Below, in pieces: positions 6,958 through 14,805 of a stretch of DNA of 20,744 bases; positions within the stretch are counted from its first letter, which is position 1; every line of letters starts with the position of its first letter. A program made the position numbers and the translations under genes. Under the pieces are notes generated by a model. The model made no database searches. It was not told where the DNA came from and saw only the letters and a program-made list of their open reading frames with translations. The DNA comes from JBBSEZ01 sp038239195 (GTDB lineage Bacteria > Planctomycetota > Planctomycetia > Gemmatales > Gemmataceae). Location: contig JBBSEZ010000150.1 in NCBI GenBank assembly GCA_038239195.1, forward strand, positions 1 through 20,744. The letters are read 5' to 3'.

Positions 6958-7781
6958 GGTCTCTCCCTTCGGCTGGTGGAATGCAGGAAGTCGATGGCCG
7001 CGGCGACCGTGAGGTCGTCGTGGAGGATGCCGGACAGGGCCCGGCACAGTTGAGGGACGTTGTCGGCCCCGAAGACGTTGCGCCCGATGGAGATGCCCGC
7101 CCCGCCGCCCTGGAGCGAGCCCCAGACCATCTGGAGCACGTCCTGGTCGCTTTCCATCCGGGGCCCGCCGGCGATGACCACGGGGATCGGTACGCTGCGG
7201 ACGACCCGCGCGAAGCTGTCCGGGCTGCCGGTGTACTGCACCTTGACGAGGTCGGCGCCGATCTCGTACGCGACCCGGGCGCAGTGGGCGTTGAAGGCCT
7301 CGCTGAACTGCACGCGCAGTTTCGGCCCGCGCGGGTAGACCATGGCCAGCAGCGGCACGTTCAGGGCGCGACACTGTTCGGCGACCTCCGCGAAGTCGCG
7401 GAGCATCTGCCCTTCGGTGGCCGCCCCGACGTTGACGTGGACCGAGATGCCGTCGGCCCCGAGGGCCAGCGCCTCCTGGACGGTGCAGACCAACTGTTTC
7501 TCGTTGGGGTCGGGCGCCTGCGTGGTCGAGGCGCACAGGTGGACGATCAGGCCGACGTCCGGCGACGCGCGGAGGCAAGGGGCGATGGTCCTCACCAGCC
7601 CTTTGTGGACCACGATGGCATCGACGCCCGTGCCGGCCAACTGGCCGACTGTCTGGCGCATGTCGTACAAACCGGGGACCGGGCCCATGCCGATGCCGTG
7701 GTCCATCGGGACGATGAAGGCCCGGCCGCTCCGAGCATTGACCAGATAACGCAGCCGGGGGGAGCTCGCGAGGTTAGCCAT
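6939..7781 (-). CDS. Class I fructose-bisphosphate aldolase-family enzyme, ADTH synthase/GriI-like
   Basis: The protein is 280 aa and matches the DhnA-type class I aldolase family that includes archaeal 2-amino-3,7-dideoxy-D-threo-hept-6-ulosonate synthase (MJ0400) and GriI of grixazone biosynthesis. Known catalytic positions are present: Asp27 in PMDHG, Tyr149 in MVYPRG, and the Schiff-base Lys180 in LVKVQYTG. Phosphate-binding loops appear as VIAGGPR and the GGGAGISIGRNVF segment. GriI condenses aspartate semialdehyde with a dihydroxyacetone phosphate-derived unit to a C7 amino sugar used by GriH. The gene overlaps the upstream paralogue by 8 bases and the downstream STAS gene by 19, so the three are probably translationally coupled. 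A dehydroquinate synthase II gene (11609-12841) in the same block supports a GriI/ADTHS role over ordinary fructose-bisphosphate aldolase. Confidence 0.85.
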   Translation of the reverse strand: MANLASSPRLRYLVNARSGRAFIVPMDHGIGMGPVPGLYDMRQTVGQLAGTGVDAIVVHKGLVRTIAPCLRASPDVGLIVHLCASTTQAPDPNEKQLVCTVQEALALGADGISVHVNVGAATEGQMLRDFAEVAEQCRALNVPLLAMVYPRGPKLRVQFSEAFNAHCARVAYEIGADLVKVQYTGSPDSFARVVRSVPIPVVIAGGPRMESDQDVLQMVWGSLQGGGAGISIGRNVFGADNVPQLCRALSGILHDDLTVAAAIDFLHSTSRRERPCQFSS

Positions 7782-8583
7782 GGTTGCAACCCTGCCTTGA
7801 GAATTGGGAGGAGGTACTTGGTCCCAGAACGATGTTCGCCATCTGGTCGAAGGTGGCGCTCGGCCGGCCGTCCTGCCAGAGCATGGGAGCGGCGAGGGCC
7901 ACCCCGCAAGCGCCGCCTTGCACGGCGGCCTCGACCGATTTCAGCAGGGCCTCATCCGTCTCGACGCGAGGCCCGCCGCCGACCAGGACCGGGACGTCGA
8001 TGCCGCGCAGCGCCTCGGCGAAGGCCTCGCGGGAACCGGAGTAATTCACCACGACGGCATCGGCACCGAGCTCGTAGGCCATGCGGGCGCCCTGCCCGGC
8101 GAGGACGGCCGAATATTGCCGCTGCCGACTCGCCGCCAGGGTGTCGATGCGGACGAGCAGGGGCATCCCCCAGGCGCCGCACTCTCGGGCAAGCTGCCCG
8201 CACAGCCGCAGCCGCGCCGACTCATCCGGCGCCCCCAGGCCGATCGAGGCCAGGACCGCGTCGGCCCCGGCGCGCACGGCGTGTTCGAGGCTGCAAACCT
8301 GCGCCGGCTGGTCCGCCTGCGGGCCCAGCCAGGTCCCGCCGAACAGGTCGATCACGGTCCCGCACGGCAGGGCCGGGAAGCGGGCGAAGAGGCTCGGCAT
8401 CGCCCCCGCCCGGACGATGGCCGCCGTCAACCGGCGGGTGGCGGCCAGGGCACCGATCAGGCTCGGCAGGTCGGCCAGTTCCGGGGCCACCCCGACCTCC
8501 AGGCCCGAGGTGAACGAGAGCAACAGGGCACGGCCCTTCTTCAAGTCCATGATGCGCCGCAGGCGCAACGGGGGGGCGTTCAT
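7774..8583 (-). CDS. Catalytically degenerate paralogue of the class I aldolase (probable pseudoenzyme)
   Basis: The protein is 269 aa. The start at 8583 is chosen because AGGAGG lies six bases upstream; the ATG at 8589 abuts that site. It aligns along its length with the next gene: YELGADAVVVNYSG matches YEIGADLVKVQYTG, and VLVGGGPRVETDEALLKSV matches VVIAGGPRMESDQDVLQMV. The catalytic residues are gone: the Asp-His of MDHG is Thr25-Ser26, the Tyr is Asp147, and the Schiff-base Lys is Val178. The glycine-rich phosphate loops remain. The reading frame is intact with normal codon use, so it is a maintained gene rather than a decayed one. It may be a structural or regulatory partner of the active aldolase, or have a non-Schiff-base activity. 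It overlaps that gene by 8 bases, implying coupled synthesis. Confidence 0.82.
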   Translation of the reverse strand: MNAPPLRLRRIMDLKKGRALLLSFTSGLEVGVAPELADLPSLIGALAATRRLTAAIVRAGAMPSLFARFPALPCGTVIDLFGGTWLGPQADQPAQVCSLEHAVRAGADAVLASIGLGAPDESARLRLCGQLARECGAWGMPLLVRIDTLAASRQRQYSAVLAGQGARMAYELGADAVVVNYSGSREAFAEALRGIDVPVLVGGGPRVETDEALLKSVEAAVQGGACGVALAAPMLWQDGRPSATFDQMANIVLGPSTSSQFSRQGCNHG

Positions 8584-8603
8584 CGGCATCCTCCTGTCCG
8601 GCG

Positions 8604-8660
8604 TCAGGCGAGCGGCAGGACAAAACCACCCTGTAGGACGGCTCTCCCGAGCCGTCCTAC
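8604..8660 (+). repeat. Composite intergenic palindrome, copy A
   Basis: A 17-mer (8604-8620, TCAGGCGAGCGGCAGGA) is followed 12 bases later by a perfect 12-bp hairpin with arms 8633-8644 and 8649-8660 and a 4-base loop. The same 17-mer plus hairpin arrangement recurs inverted at 14610-14691. It lies in the 191-base gap between the carboxylate reductase and pseudo-aldolase genes and could affect transcript processing inside the block. No U-tract follows on the minus strand. Confidence 0.7.
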
Positions 8661-8774
8661 CAAGGGACGGTTTCACCTTCCCCTCGCCTCACACGCCGGC
8701 CTTGTGGTCCAGTCCGAGCTCGGTGTGAAAAAGCCTCACGGCGGTCGGCAGTCGCTGTTCTTCGGGCAGGGCGA

Positions 8775-11474
8775 TCAAGTTCGATTCGACTGATTGCGCA
8801 GGGCGAGGATGTAGTCGTCGCCGATCGCTTCGCAGCCCGCCAGGGTGGGCGAGTGGGCGCAGGTCGCGTCGGCGTTCAGGGGCCGGATGCGGTCGAACAA
8901 CGCCCGCACCTCGCTCAGAAAAGGCCAGATGGTGGTCAGGCGCGGATAGTGGCTCAGTTGCGGCCCCGCCTCGGCCATCCAGCGGGCGAGGGGGAGCGGC
9001 CTGCTGCCTGCGGCCAGGCATTCCGACGGACGAGGCCGCGGGTTGGCGACGTGGTGGACGTTGATCCCGGGAACAGTCAACAACTCCACCACCGCCCGGC
9101 AGGCCACGTCGACGGGGGCCCAATCGATGGGCAACGGGAGCACGGGCACGCTGCCGAGGCCTATCGAGGCCGCCAGGACGATCGGTACGTGCTCGCGGTC
9201 GTTCCACTTCAGGGTCTTCCGATGGGCGGAAATCTGGCCCAGGCGGAAGATCTTGTGGCGGACACCCGAGCGAATGATCCGCTGTTCGGCCTCCCATTTC
9301 GTCTGGGCGTACCCATGTGGCAGGCACGCCACGCAGGTCGAGGCCGGCCACTCCTCCGCAACCCGGGCCTTGGTCGGCTGGAGCGTGACCGTCGCGATGC
9401 TGGACAAGAAGTGCAGGGCCTTGTCGCCCCGCCTCGCGAATTCGATCAGGTGACGCACCGACGACAGGGCCCCGTCCGCCATCTGAGCATAGGTGGCGTT
9501 GAAGTGAACGGGCCAGGCCGCATGGATGATCGTATCCACGCGGCCGGCCAGGTCTTCGTAGTCGCCCGGGGCCAGGCCGAGGCGGGCGTCGGCGAAGCGG
9601 TAGCCGCTGTAATACCGGGCCTTCGCGCTGGCGTGGAGGTGCGGCCCCGGTCCCCGAACCAGGCACGAAACGCTCTCGACGTGGTCGCGCTCGATCAGCG
9701 CCTCGACCAGTTCCGCGCCGATGAGCCCCGACGCGCCGGTCAGCAGAACGTGGCGCGGGGGAGGGTAGTCGAAGCGGGCGGCGGCGAAATCCGCCTGGCC
9801 GAACTCCGGGAACGACGGCGGGGCGCGCTCCGGCACAATTTCCTCCCCCCTCAGGTACTTTTCCAACTGCTCCAGTGTCGGATACCGATAAACGACGTTG
9901 AGCGGGGCCTGCCGATCCGGGGCCAGCCGGGCGATGTGATTGCCCAGCGAGGCCGCCGTCAGCGAATCCAAGCCTTGCTCGAACAGCGAGACGCGCCGGT
10001 CGAGTAGCTGCGGGCGCTCGAAGAACGAGTCGAGAGTTGACCCAGCCGCCAGCGCGGCGCCGTGCTCGAGCTGGGCCAACTCTGCCTCGAGCTCCCCCTC
10101 CGCCTGCTTCCTCATCACGGTCCCCTTGGGCGTCACCGGAAGGCGCTTTCCCCCTGGAGCGAGGAGCAACACCAGGCCCCGCTGTAGGCGCGAGTGCTCA
10201 GGCAGCTCGGCATTGATCTGCTCCAGCGCCGCGAAGATCGTCGCGCGATCGGCGGCGTCCGGCTGGCGCTTCAATTGCAGGACGCAGGCCGGACGGAGCC
10301 GACCGCTGCCCAGGAAGGCGGCCCGCTCGATGCAGTCGCGCAGCCGGGACAGGAGCATCTGCTCGATCACCGCGGCGCTGCTCTTTTCGCCGTTGGCGTG
10401 GACGACGACGTCGTCGTGTCGGCCCTGGTGCCGATGCCCCCCCGAAGGGGACCGCAGGAGGACGTCCTGGGTGCAAAAGTCGTTCGGGGAGATCGCCGAG
10501 AGCGTCGGGCAGTCGGCGCGAACGATCAACGTTCCCGTGCCGTCCTCGACGTGCCAGAAGCGCTCCGGAATCACCGGGAACAGGTCTCGCCAGTCGCCGC
10601 CGGCCAGGGGGCCCATGAAGGCGCACCCAATCTCGGTCATGCCGTAGTTCTGCACCACCCGAGCCCCCGCGCCGGCGAGGCGGTCGCCGAGGTCCTCGCC
10701 GAGGAGGGCCCCGCCGACGACGACGTAGCGGAGCGTTTTCAAGCGGGCGAGCCCGGATGGCACAGCCAGGAGTTGCTCCAACTGCCAGGGCACGCCGAAC
10801 AGGTGGGTGATCCGCCCGCCCTCCTGCTCGAGCAGGGCGAGGACGTCGAGCGGGTTGGGGCTGCAAAAGTAGTAGCGGGCCTTCAGGCGGTAGGCGCACA
10901 GCAACTGACTGACGAGGCCGAACGCATGGTACAGGGGCAGCGTGCCGAGGGTGGCGTCGGCGGGCGACCAGTGCCCCTTCCAGTAGTCGAGCTGGAAAGC
11001 GAGCGAGGCCCGCAGGTTTTCGCGCGCGATGGGCACCACCTTCGGCAACTGGGTGGTGCCGGACGTATGGAGAACGAGCGCGATCTCCTGCGCCGCGGAG
11101 CCGATCTCCGCGTCCTGTTCGGCCGCCTCGGCCTCGTGGCCGGTCCCGTCACAGGCGGAATCGAGGACGGGGACCGGATAAGGCCCGCCTCCGGGCGGGG
11201 CGATCAGAACGCGGGCATTGGCCAGCTCCAGCAGAGCGCCGACGGTCCCCGACGGAAGTCGCCGGGAAACGAGGAAGGGGGTCGCCCCGGCCTTCCAGGC
11301 GGCGAACAGGTTGATCAGATAAGCCGGATCGCGATCGGCCCAGAGGCCGATCACCTCGCCCTGCCACCGCGCCAGTTGCCTGGCCCGCCGCCCAACGAGG
11401 CGGTTGAATTCGGCGAAGGTCGTGGCGACGCCGTTGAAGACGTAGAAGACGTCGGGCTCGTTTCTCGCGTGCAT
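8775..11474 (-). CDS. Adenylation-carrier-thioester reductase protein (carboxylic acid reductase architecture)
   Basis: The protein is 899 aa. Residues 1-460 form an AMP-forming adenylation domain with LHTSGTTQLPK at 135-145, YGMTE at 277-281, TQD at 335-337 and the C-terminal catalytic Lys450 in TPKGTVMRK. Residues about 475-545 are a carrier domain whose phosphopantetheine site is Ser504 in EQGLDSLTAASL. Residues about 575-899 are a thioester reductase: TGASGLIG at 579-586 for NAD(P)H and the Y722-x3-K726 pair (YAQTK). Such proteins activate a carboxylic acid, load it as a thioester and reduce it to an aldehyde. At 899 aa it is shorter than Nocardia-type CARs (about 1,170) and closer to NRPS-like A-T-R enzymes. 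The start at 11474 has AAGGAGG ten bases upstream. Its substrate is inferred to be the aryl acid made by the neighbouring GriI/GriH-like enzymes. A phosphopantetheinyl transferase must be supplied elsewhere. Confidence 0.9.
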   Translation of the reverse strand: MHARNEPDVFYVFNGVATTFAEFNRLVGRRARQLARWQGEVIGLWADRDPAYLINLFAAWKAGATPFLVSRRLPSGTVGALLELANARVLIAPPGGGPYPVPVLDSACDGTGHEAEAAEQDAEIGSAAQEIALVLHTSGTTQLPKVVPIARENLRASLAFQLDYWKGHWSPADATLGTLPLYHAFGLVSQLLCAYRLKARYYFCSPNPLDVLALLEQEGGRITHLFGVPWQLEQLLAVPSGLARLKTLRYVVVGGALLGEDLGDRLAGAGARVVQNYGMTEIGCAFMGPLAGGDWRDLFPVIPERFWHVEDGTGTLIVRADCPTLSAISPNDFCTQDVLLRSPSGGHRHQGRHDDVVVHANGEKSSAAVIEQMLLSRLRDCIERAAFLGSGRLRPACVLQLKRQPDAADRATIFAALEQINAELPEHSRLQRGLVLLLAPGGKRLPVTPKGTVMRKQAEGELEAELAQLEHGAALAAGSTLDSFFERPQLLDRRVSLFEQGLDSLTAASLGNHIARLAPDRQAPLNVVYRYPTLEQLEKYLRGEEIVPERAPPSFPEFGQADFAAARFDYPPPRHVLLTGASGLIGAELVEALIERDHVESVSCLVRGPGPHLHASAKARYYSGYRFADARLGLAPGDYEDLAGRVDTIIHAAWPVHFNATYAQMADGALSSVRHLIEFARRGDKALHFLSSIATVTLQPTKARVAEEWPASTCVACLPHGYAQTKWEAEQRIIRSGVRHKIFRLGQISAHRKTLKWNDREHVPIVLAASIGLGSVPVLPLPIDWAPVDVACRAVVELLTVPGINVHHVANPRPRPSECLAAGSRPLPLARWMAEAGPQLSHYPRLTTIWPFLSEVRALFDRIRPLNADATCAHSPTLAGCEAIGDDYILALRNQSNRT

Positions 11475-11527
11475 GGTCCTGGGGCCTCCTTGTTGTCTTG
11501 GAGAAGCAGCCCCTGGGCGAGGGGCAG

Positions 11528-11560
11528 GGCGAGCGGCGAGCTTTACGCCCGCCGCTCGCC
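11528..11560. repeat. Perfect 11-bp intergenic hairpin with GGCGAGCGGC core
   Basis: Arms 11528-11538 (GGCGAGCGGCG) and 11550-11560 are perfectly complementary around an 11-base loop. It sits in the 134-base gap between the dehydroquinate synthase II and reductase genes. The GGCGAGCGGC core recurs in the intergenic elements at 8608, 14679 (inverted) and 16217. No U-tract follows, so it reads more like a REP-type repeat or RNA-processing stem than a terminator. Confidence 0.6.
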
Positions 11561-11608
11561 GAACCTGTCGGGAGCGCTGAACGGCTGGCCGACGATGCCG
11601 GTCGCCTC

Positions 11609-12841
11609 TCACTTCTCGACAATGGTTTCCGAAACGCGGATGCCGGTGTGCCTGCCCGGGACGTCGGCGAAGGCGAGCAGCCGATCGCCCGGGCGAACCA
11701 GGGTGCTGTTGCGGACCTTGCGATCGGCGCCCATGAGGCGCACGTGCCAGTCGTTCTGGAGGAACGTCTTGATGTAGGCTTCCGGCGGATCGTCCGGCCG
11801 GACGCGGGCCCGGATCAGCAGGAGCGGCCGGCGCTCGATCTTCACGCGGCCGACGGTGACGACGCGCGTCCGGCCCTCGACGTCCACGGCCAGGGCGGGA
11901 CTGCCGGCCTGCAACTCGCTCAGGTAGACGGCCACGCCGTTGGGGCCCCAGACGTAGGAATGCACCCCGCCGGCGTTGATGCGGAACTCGCGGAGGTTCA
12001 TGTGCGGAAGGTAATGGGTCTCCGAGCACACGAAGAGGCCGCCCCAGCCCGTCGAGCCGGCGAGCATGCCTTCCTCGGCGGTCATCAGGGTCGTCGTGTC
12101 CACGCAGGCCCGGTGTCCCAGGCCGGTGTGCTCGACGGACGTCACCTCGGCCTCGACCAGCCGCAAGCTGCCGCGCAGCGCCTGCTCGACCTGGGCGTCG
12201 AGCCGCTTGACGTCCAGCGCGTCGCGCGTCCCGAACACGACGTCGACACCGCTTTCCAGGGTGCCGAAGGCGTTCATCGCCTGGTGGACCTCATCGACCG
12301 TGCCCTGGAGGCCGTGGATGGGCACCAGGCGCAGGATGCGCGTGGGCAGGCCCTCGGCCTCGGCCAGCAGCAGCTCGAAGGGGATGTAGGTGGCGTGGTG
12401 CATGTCGATCACCACGAAGTCGTAGCCGCGCAGCACGATCTGCCGGCAGCGTGCGAACTGGCTCTCCAGGTCCTTCACGGACATGAAATAGCCGGCCTTG
12501 CGGCCGGCCTGCCGCGCCCGCTCCAGGACGCCCTCGTCGGGGGTGAGCACCTGCACGTCGGGGGCCAGTCTCTCCAACTGCTCCGGCTTCTCGACGTAGA
12601 CCACCCGGGCCTTGGCCGTCATCACGCGATCCTGCTGCTCCGGGCCGAGCAAGACCGTCGAGCAGCCGGACTGGTAAGCGGCGTCGAGCACGGAGGTGTC
12701 GCCTTCGCCCAGCCCGCGGGCGTCGAACCACCACTGCCGGTCGCCGTTGCTGGCGCCCCCGACGGCGGGGGCCGCTTGTGCTCGCCGGCCGTTGGCCGAG
12801 GGGGCCCGAGAAATCTCCGCCAGGTTCGTCGATTGCGCCAC
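11609..12841 (-). CDS. 3-dehydroquinate synthase II family protein (AroB'/GriH-like)
   Basis: The protein is 410 aa, starting at GTG 12841, which has AAAGGAGAG about seven bases upstream; an ATG at 12916 lacks such a site. Residues 241-297 carry the family signature: CVDTTTLMTAEEGMLAGST, LFVCSETHYLP, then FRINAGGVHSYVWGP. KIERRPLLLIRA (334-345) is also typical. The first 35 or so residues are an Ala/Gly-rich extension. Archaeal members convert an amino-heptulosonate to 3-dehydroquinate with NAD. The actinobacterial member GriH instead cyclises and aromatises the same type of C7N precursor to 3-amino-4-hydroxybenzoate, keeping the nitrogen. Here the gene shares a block with a GriI-like aldolase and a carboxylate reductase, which favours the GriH-type role. 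The two activities cannot be separated from sequence by eye. Confidence 0.88.
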   Translation of the reverse strand: MAQSTNLAEISRAPSANGRRAQAAPAVGGASNGDRQWWFDARGLGEGDTSVLDAAYQSGCSTVLLGPEQQDRVMTAKARVVYVEKPEQLERLAPDVQVLTPDEGVLERARQAGRKAGYFMSVKDLESQFARCRQIVLRGYDFVVIDMHHATYIPFELLLAEAEGLPTRILRLVPIHGLQGTVDEVHQAMNAFGTLESGVDVVFGTRDALDVKRLDAQVEQALRGSLRLVEAEVTSVEHTGLGHRACVDTTTLMTAEEGMLAGSTGWGGLFVCSETHYLPHMNLREFRINAGGVHSYVWGPNGVAVYLSELQAGSPALAVDVEGRTRVVTVGRVKIERRPLLLIRARVRPDDPPEAYIKTFLQNDWHVRLMGADRKVRNSTLVRPGDRLLAFADVPGRHTGIRVSETIVEK

Positions 12842-13019
12842 GGTGCTCTCCTTTTCTACCTCGACCACAAGAGGGTGACGTGCCCGACCACCAAGGCGGG
12901 CCGCACCTCGAGACAAAGAAGCCCGCCGCGAAAGCGGTCAGGGCCAGAAGGTCGAGCAGGGCGCCGATCCGGCCCCTGCTCTTCCCCGTGCATTCCCTCA
13001 TCCAGGGCGGCCTCGCCGC

Positions 13020-14366
13020 TCAGATGCGCCGCACCAGCAGCAAGGTCATGTCGTCGTCGGGGCGGCCCCCTTCGTGGAAGGCGGAGGTCGCCTCCAGGGC
13101 CCTGTCGACGACTTCCTGCAACGGCCGATCCTTCAGCCGCAGGATGAGTTGTTCGAGCCTCGCCATGCCAAAGCGGGCGCCGGCCCGATGCGTCTCGACG
13201 ATGCCGTCGCTGCCCAGGACGAGCAGGTCTCCCGGCGCCAGCGCGACGGGAGCGCACGGCTGGTAGCGCTCCCGGCGGATGCCAAGGGGGCAACCCCGCC
13301 TGTCGTCCTCCGCCAGCGAGGAGAACCGACCGCGGGCGGCCTGGAAATGGAGGGCCACCGGCCCGTGGCCCGCATTGGCATAGTCAAAGCGGTGCTCGGC
13401 GGGCGCCAACGACCCGTACAGCAACGTGATGAACCGGTGGCACGGCGCGAGGTCGTCGTACAGGGCCTGGCCGAGCTCGCCGAGGAGGGCCGCGGGGGCC
13501 GGCTCGCGGACGGCGAAGCCTCGCAGCACGCCGCGGAGCGAAGCCATCAACAGGCTGGGGCCCAGGCCGTGCCCGCACACGTCGGCGACGACCAGCCCAA
13601 GGCGCCCCGAGCCCAGCGAGAGGACGTCGCAATAATCGCCCCCGGTGGCATCGGCCGATCGGCTGCCGGCCGCGAGCTCGTAGCCGGGGACCGCGGGGAG
13701 GGCGCGGGGGAAGAAGCCGGCCTGGATCTCGCGGGCCAGGCGCAGGGAGGCGAGCATCTGGACGCGCTCCGCCTGGAGCCCGCGAACTTCGCGGAGCGCG
13801 GCGAAAATGTCGGCCACCACTCCGACAAACGTCAAATAGCTGGTGAGAACGTCCGCCTGCCGGGAAGGAGCGTGGCGCGGGAGGCCCTGGAGGCGCCCGG
13901 CTGCGTAGAGGGCCCAGCCAGGAGAGCACGCCTCGGGCAGCGGGGCACAGACGGCCCAGTCGAGCTCCTCGGGGGCGATCGTGTCCTCGTGGGTCGGGAA
14001 GCCCCAACGGTACAACGCGGACTGCCGACGTCGGACGGCGTCGAGGACCAGTTCCCGGCGGGGCTGGAGCTCCGCCGGGCGCCGGTCGCGGGTGGCGGTA
14101 GCGCGGGCCTCGACCTGCGGCCCTGCGGTGCCTTCGGAAGTCAGTTGGACCACCGCGGCGACGTGGGCACAAGCGATGCCCTGGACCAGGACGTCCGCGA
14201 TCCGACTTTCCACCTCTCCATCTTGGGAGGAGGAGCGAATCAACTCGGGCAGCGAGGCGAGCGCCGCGGTCCGCTTCTCGACGTCGGTGTGCCGGGCCTC
14301 GTGGAGCGACCCTCTCGCGGCACGGGCCGCCGTCTCCGCCAACTTCAATCCGTGCTGGGCAACCAT
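13020..14366 (-). CDS. RsbU/SpoIIE-type PP2C serine phosphatase with GAF-like N-terminal region
   Basis: The protein is 448 aa from the ATG at 14366; an in-frame ATG at 14471 would add a low-complexity leader, so the start is somewhat uncertain. Residues about 45-185 look like a GAF-type sensor, followed by a helical linker (ADIFAALREVRGLQAERVQM) and LAREIQAGFFP, the usual lead-in to SpoIIE phosphatases. Metal-binding motifs are GGDYCDV (about 242-248), DVCGHG (262-267), GSDGIVE (385-391) and DDDMTLLLV (437-445). Such enzymes dephosphorylate STAS anti-anti-sigma proteins in response to a signal at the sensor domain. It is the first gene of the minus-strand block, 178 bases before the dehydroquinate synthase II gene, while a STAS protein gene closes the block. 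Partner-switch control of, or by, this block is inferred. Confidence 0.88.
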   Translation of the reverse strand: MVAQHGLKLAETAARAARGSLHEARHTDVEKRTAALASLPELIRSSSQDGEVESRIADVLVQGIACAHVAAVVQLTSEGTAGPQVEARATATRDRRPAELQPRRELVLDAVRRRQSALYRWGFPTHEDTIAPEELDWAVCAPLPEACSPGWALYAAGRLQGLPRHAPSRQADVLTSYLTFVGVVADIFAALREVRGLQAERVQMLASLRLAREIQAGFFPRALPAVPGYELAAGSRSADATGGDYCDVLSLGSGRLGLVVADVCGHGLGPSLLMASLRGVLRGFAVREPAPAALLGELGQALYDDLAPCHRFITLLYGSLAPAEHRFDYANAGHGPVALHFQAARGRFSSLAEDDRRGCPLGIRRERYQPCAPVALAPGDLLVLGSDGIVETHRAGARFGMARLEQLILRLKDRPLQEVVDRALEATSAFHEGGRPDDDMTLLLVRRI

Positions 14367-14609
14367 GATCGATTCTCTCGCCGGGGCCGAGTTGCTTGGT
14401 GTGCCGTGGACTGCGGGGCCGACTTCCGGGGTCGCGCGGCCGCCTCCGCAAGTTCCATTGCGCTTGGGCAAGGCGGCCGAACAGGAATTTCAGAATTGCT
14501 CGGCCGCCTGCAAGGAGCCCCTCGGGCCGGGTCGCTCCGGCGGCAACGGTTCGTCCGCAGGGCAGATCGCCCGCGCTGCGAAGGCGAGGGGCAGGACTTG
14601 GTTTGCAGC

Positions 14610-14691
14610 AGGGCGCCCCACCCGAGCCGTCCGGTCTGGCCGGCTCGGGAGGGGCGCCCTACGGGTAGGCTTGTTCCTGCCGCTCGCCTGA
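14610..14691 (-). repeat. Composite intergenic palindrome, copy B, in the divergent promoter region
   Basis: The 439-base region 14367-14805 lies between the divergent phosphatase and DUF1501 genes and has no gene. It holds a 20-bp inverted repeat with one mismatch (arms 14610-14629 and 14641-14660, 11-base loop). On the minus strand this is preceded by the same 17-mer found at 8604-8620 (here 14691-14675). The string CCCGAGCCGTCC is also shared with copy A (14621-14632 and 8646-8657). The element therefore looks like a dispersed repeat rather than a gene-specific operator, although its position could affect both divergent promoters. Confidence 0.72.
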
Positions 14692-14738
14692 TTGCACGCA
14701 GTCGAGGACGCCCCGCACGCGTTTCGCCCGCCGGGGCG

Positions 14739-14767
14739 TTGAGGGAGGGGCGAACTTCTGGTATGAC
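14739..14767 (+). promoter_or_regulatory. Possible sigma-70-like promoter for the DUF1501 gene
   Basis: TTGAGG (14739-14744) and TATGAC (14762-14767) are separated by 17 bases, each matching the consensus hexamer at four positions. The start codon at 14806 is about 38 bases further on. In such GC-rich DNA this is only suggestive. Confidence 0.3.
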
Positions 14768-14805
14768 AGAAGGCGAGGCTGCCAACCTTCCACCAGGGGA
14801 CTGCC

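Noticed and set aside
6981..8513. Long plus-strand open frame opposite the aldolase genes
   Set aside because: Antisense to two overlapping genes with clear family motifs; its own translation is low-complexity.
6939..12841. Interpretation of the aldolase plus synthase II pair as an archaeal-type route to shikimate
   Set aside because: Not excluded, but less likely: bacteria normally use AroG/AroB, and the pair sits with a carboxylate reductase rather than other aromatic amino acid genes.
12842..13019. Small minus-strand frame from about 13001 with a hydrophobic segment (LLDLLALTAFAAGFFVS)
   Set aside because: It runs out of frame into the dehydroquinate synthase gene and has no convincing independent stop or conservation evidence; possibly only a leader sequence.
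11498..13147. Plus-strand 549-codon open frame opposite the dehydroquinate synthase II gene
   Set aside because: No recognisable domain and the composition is typical of a GC-rich shadow.
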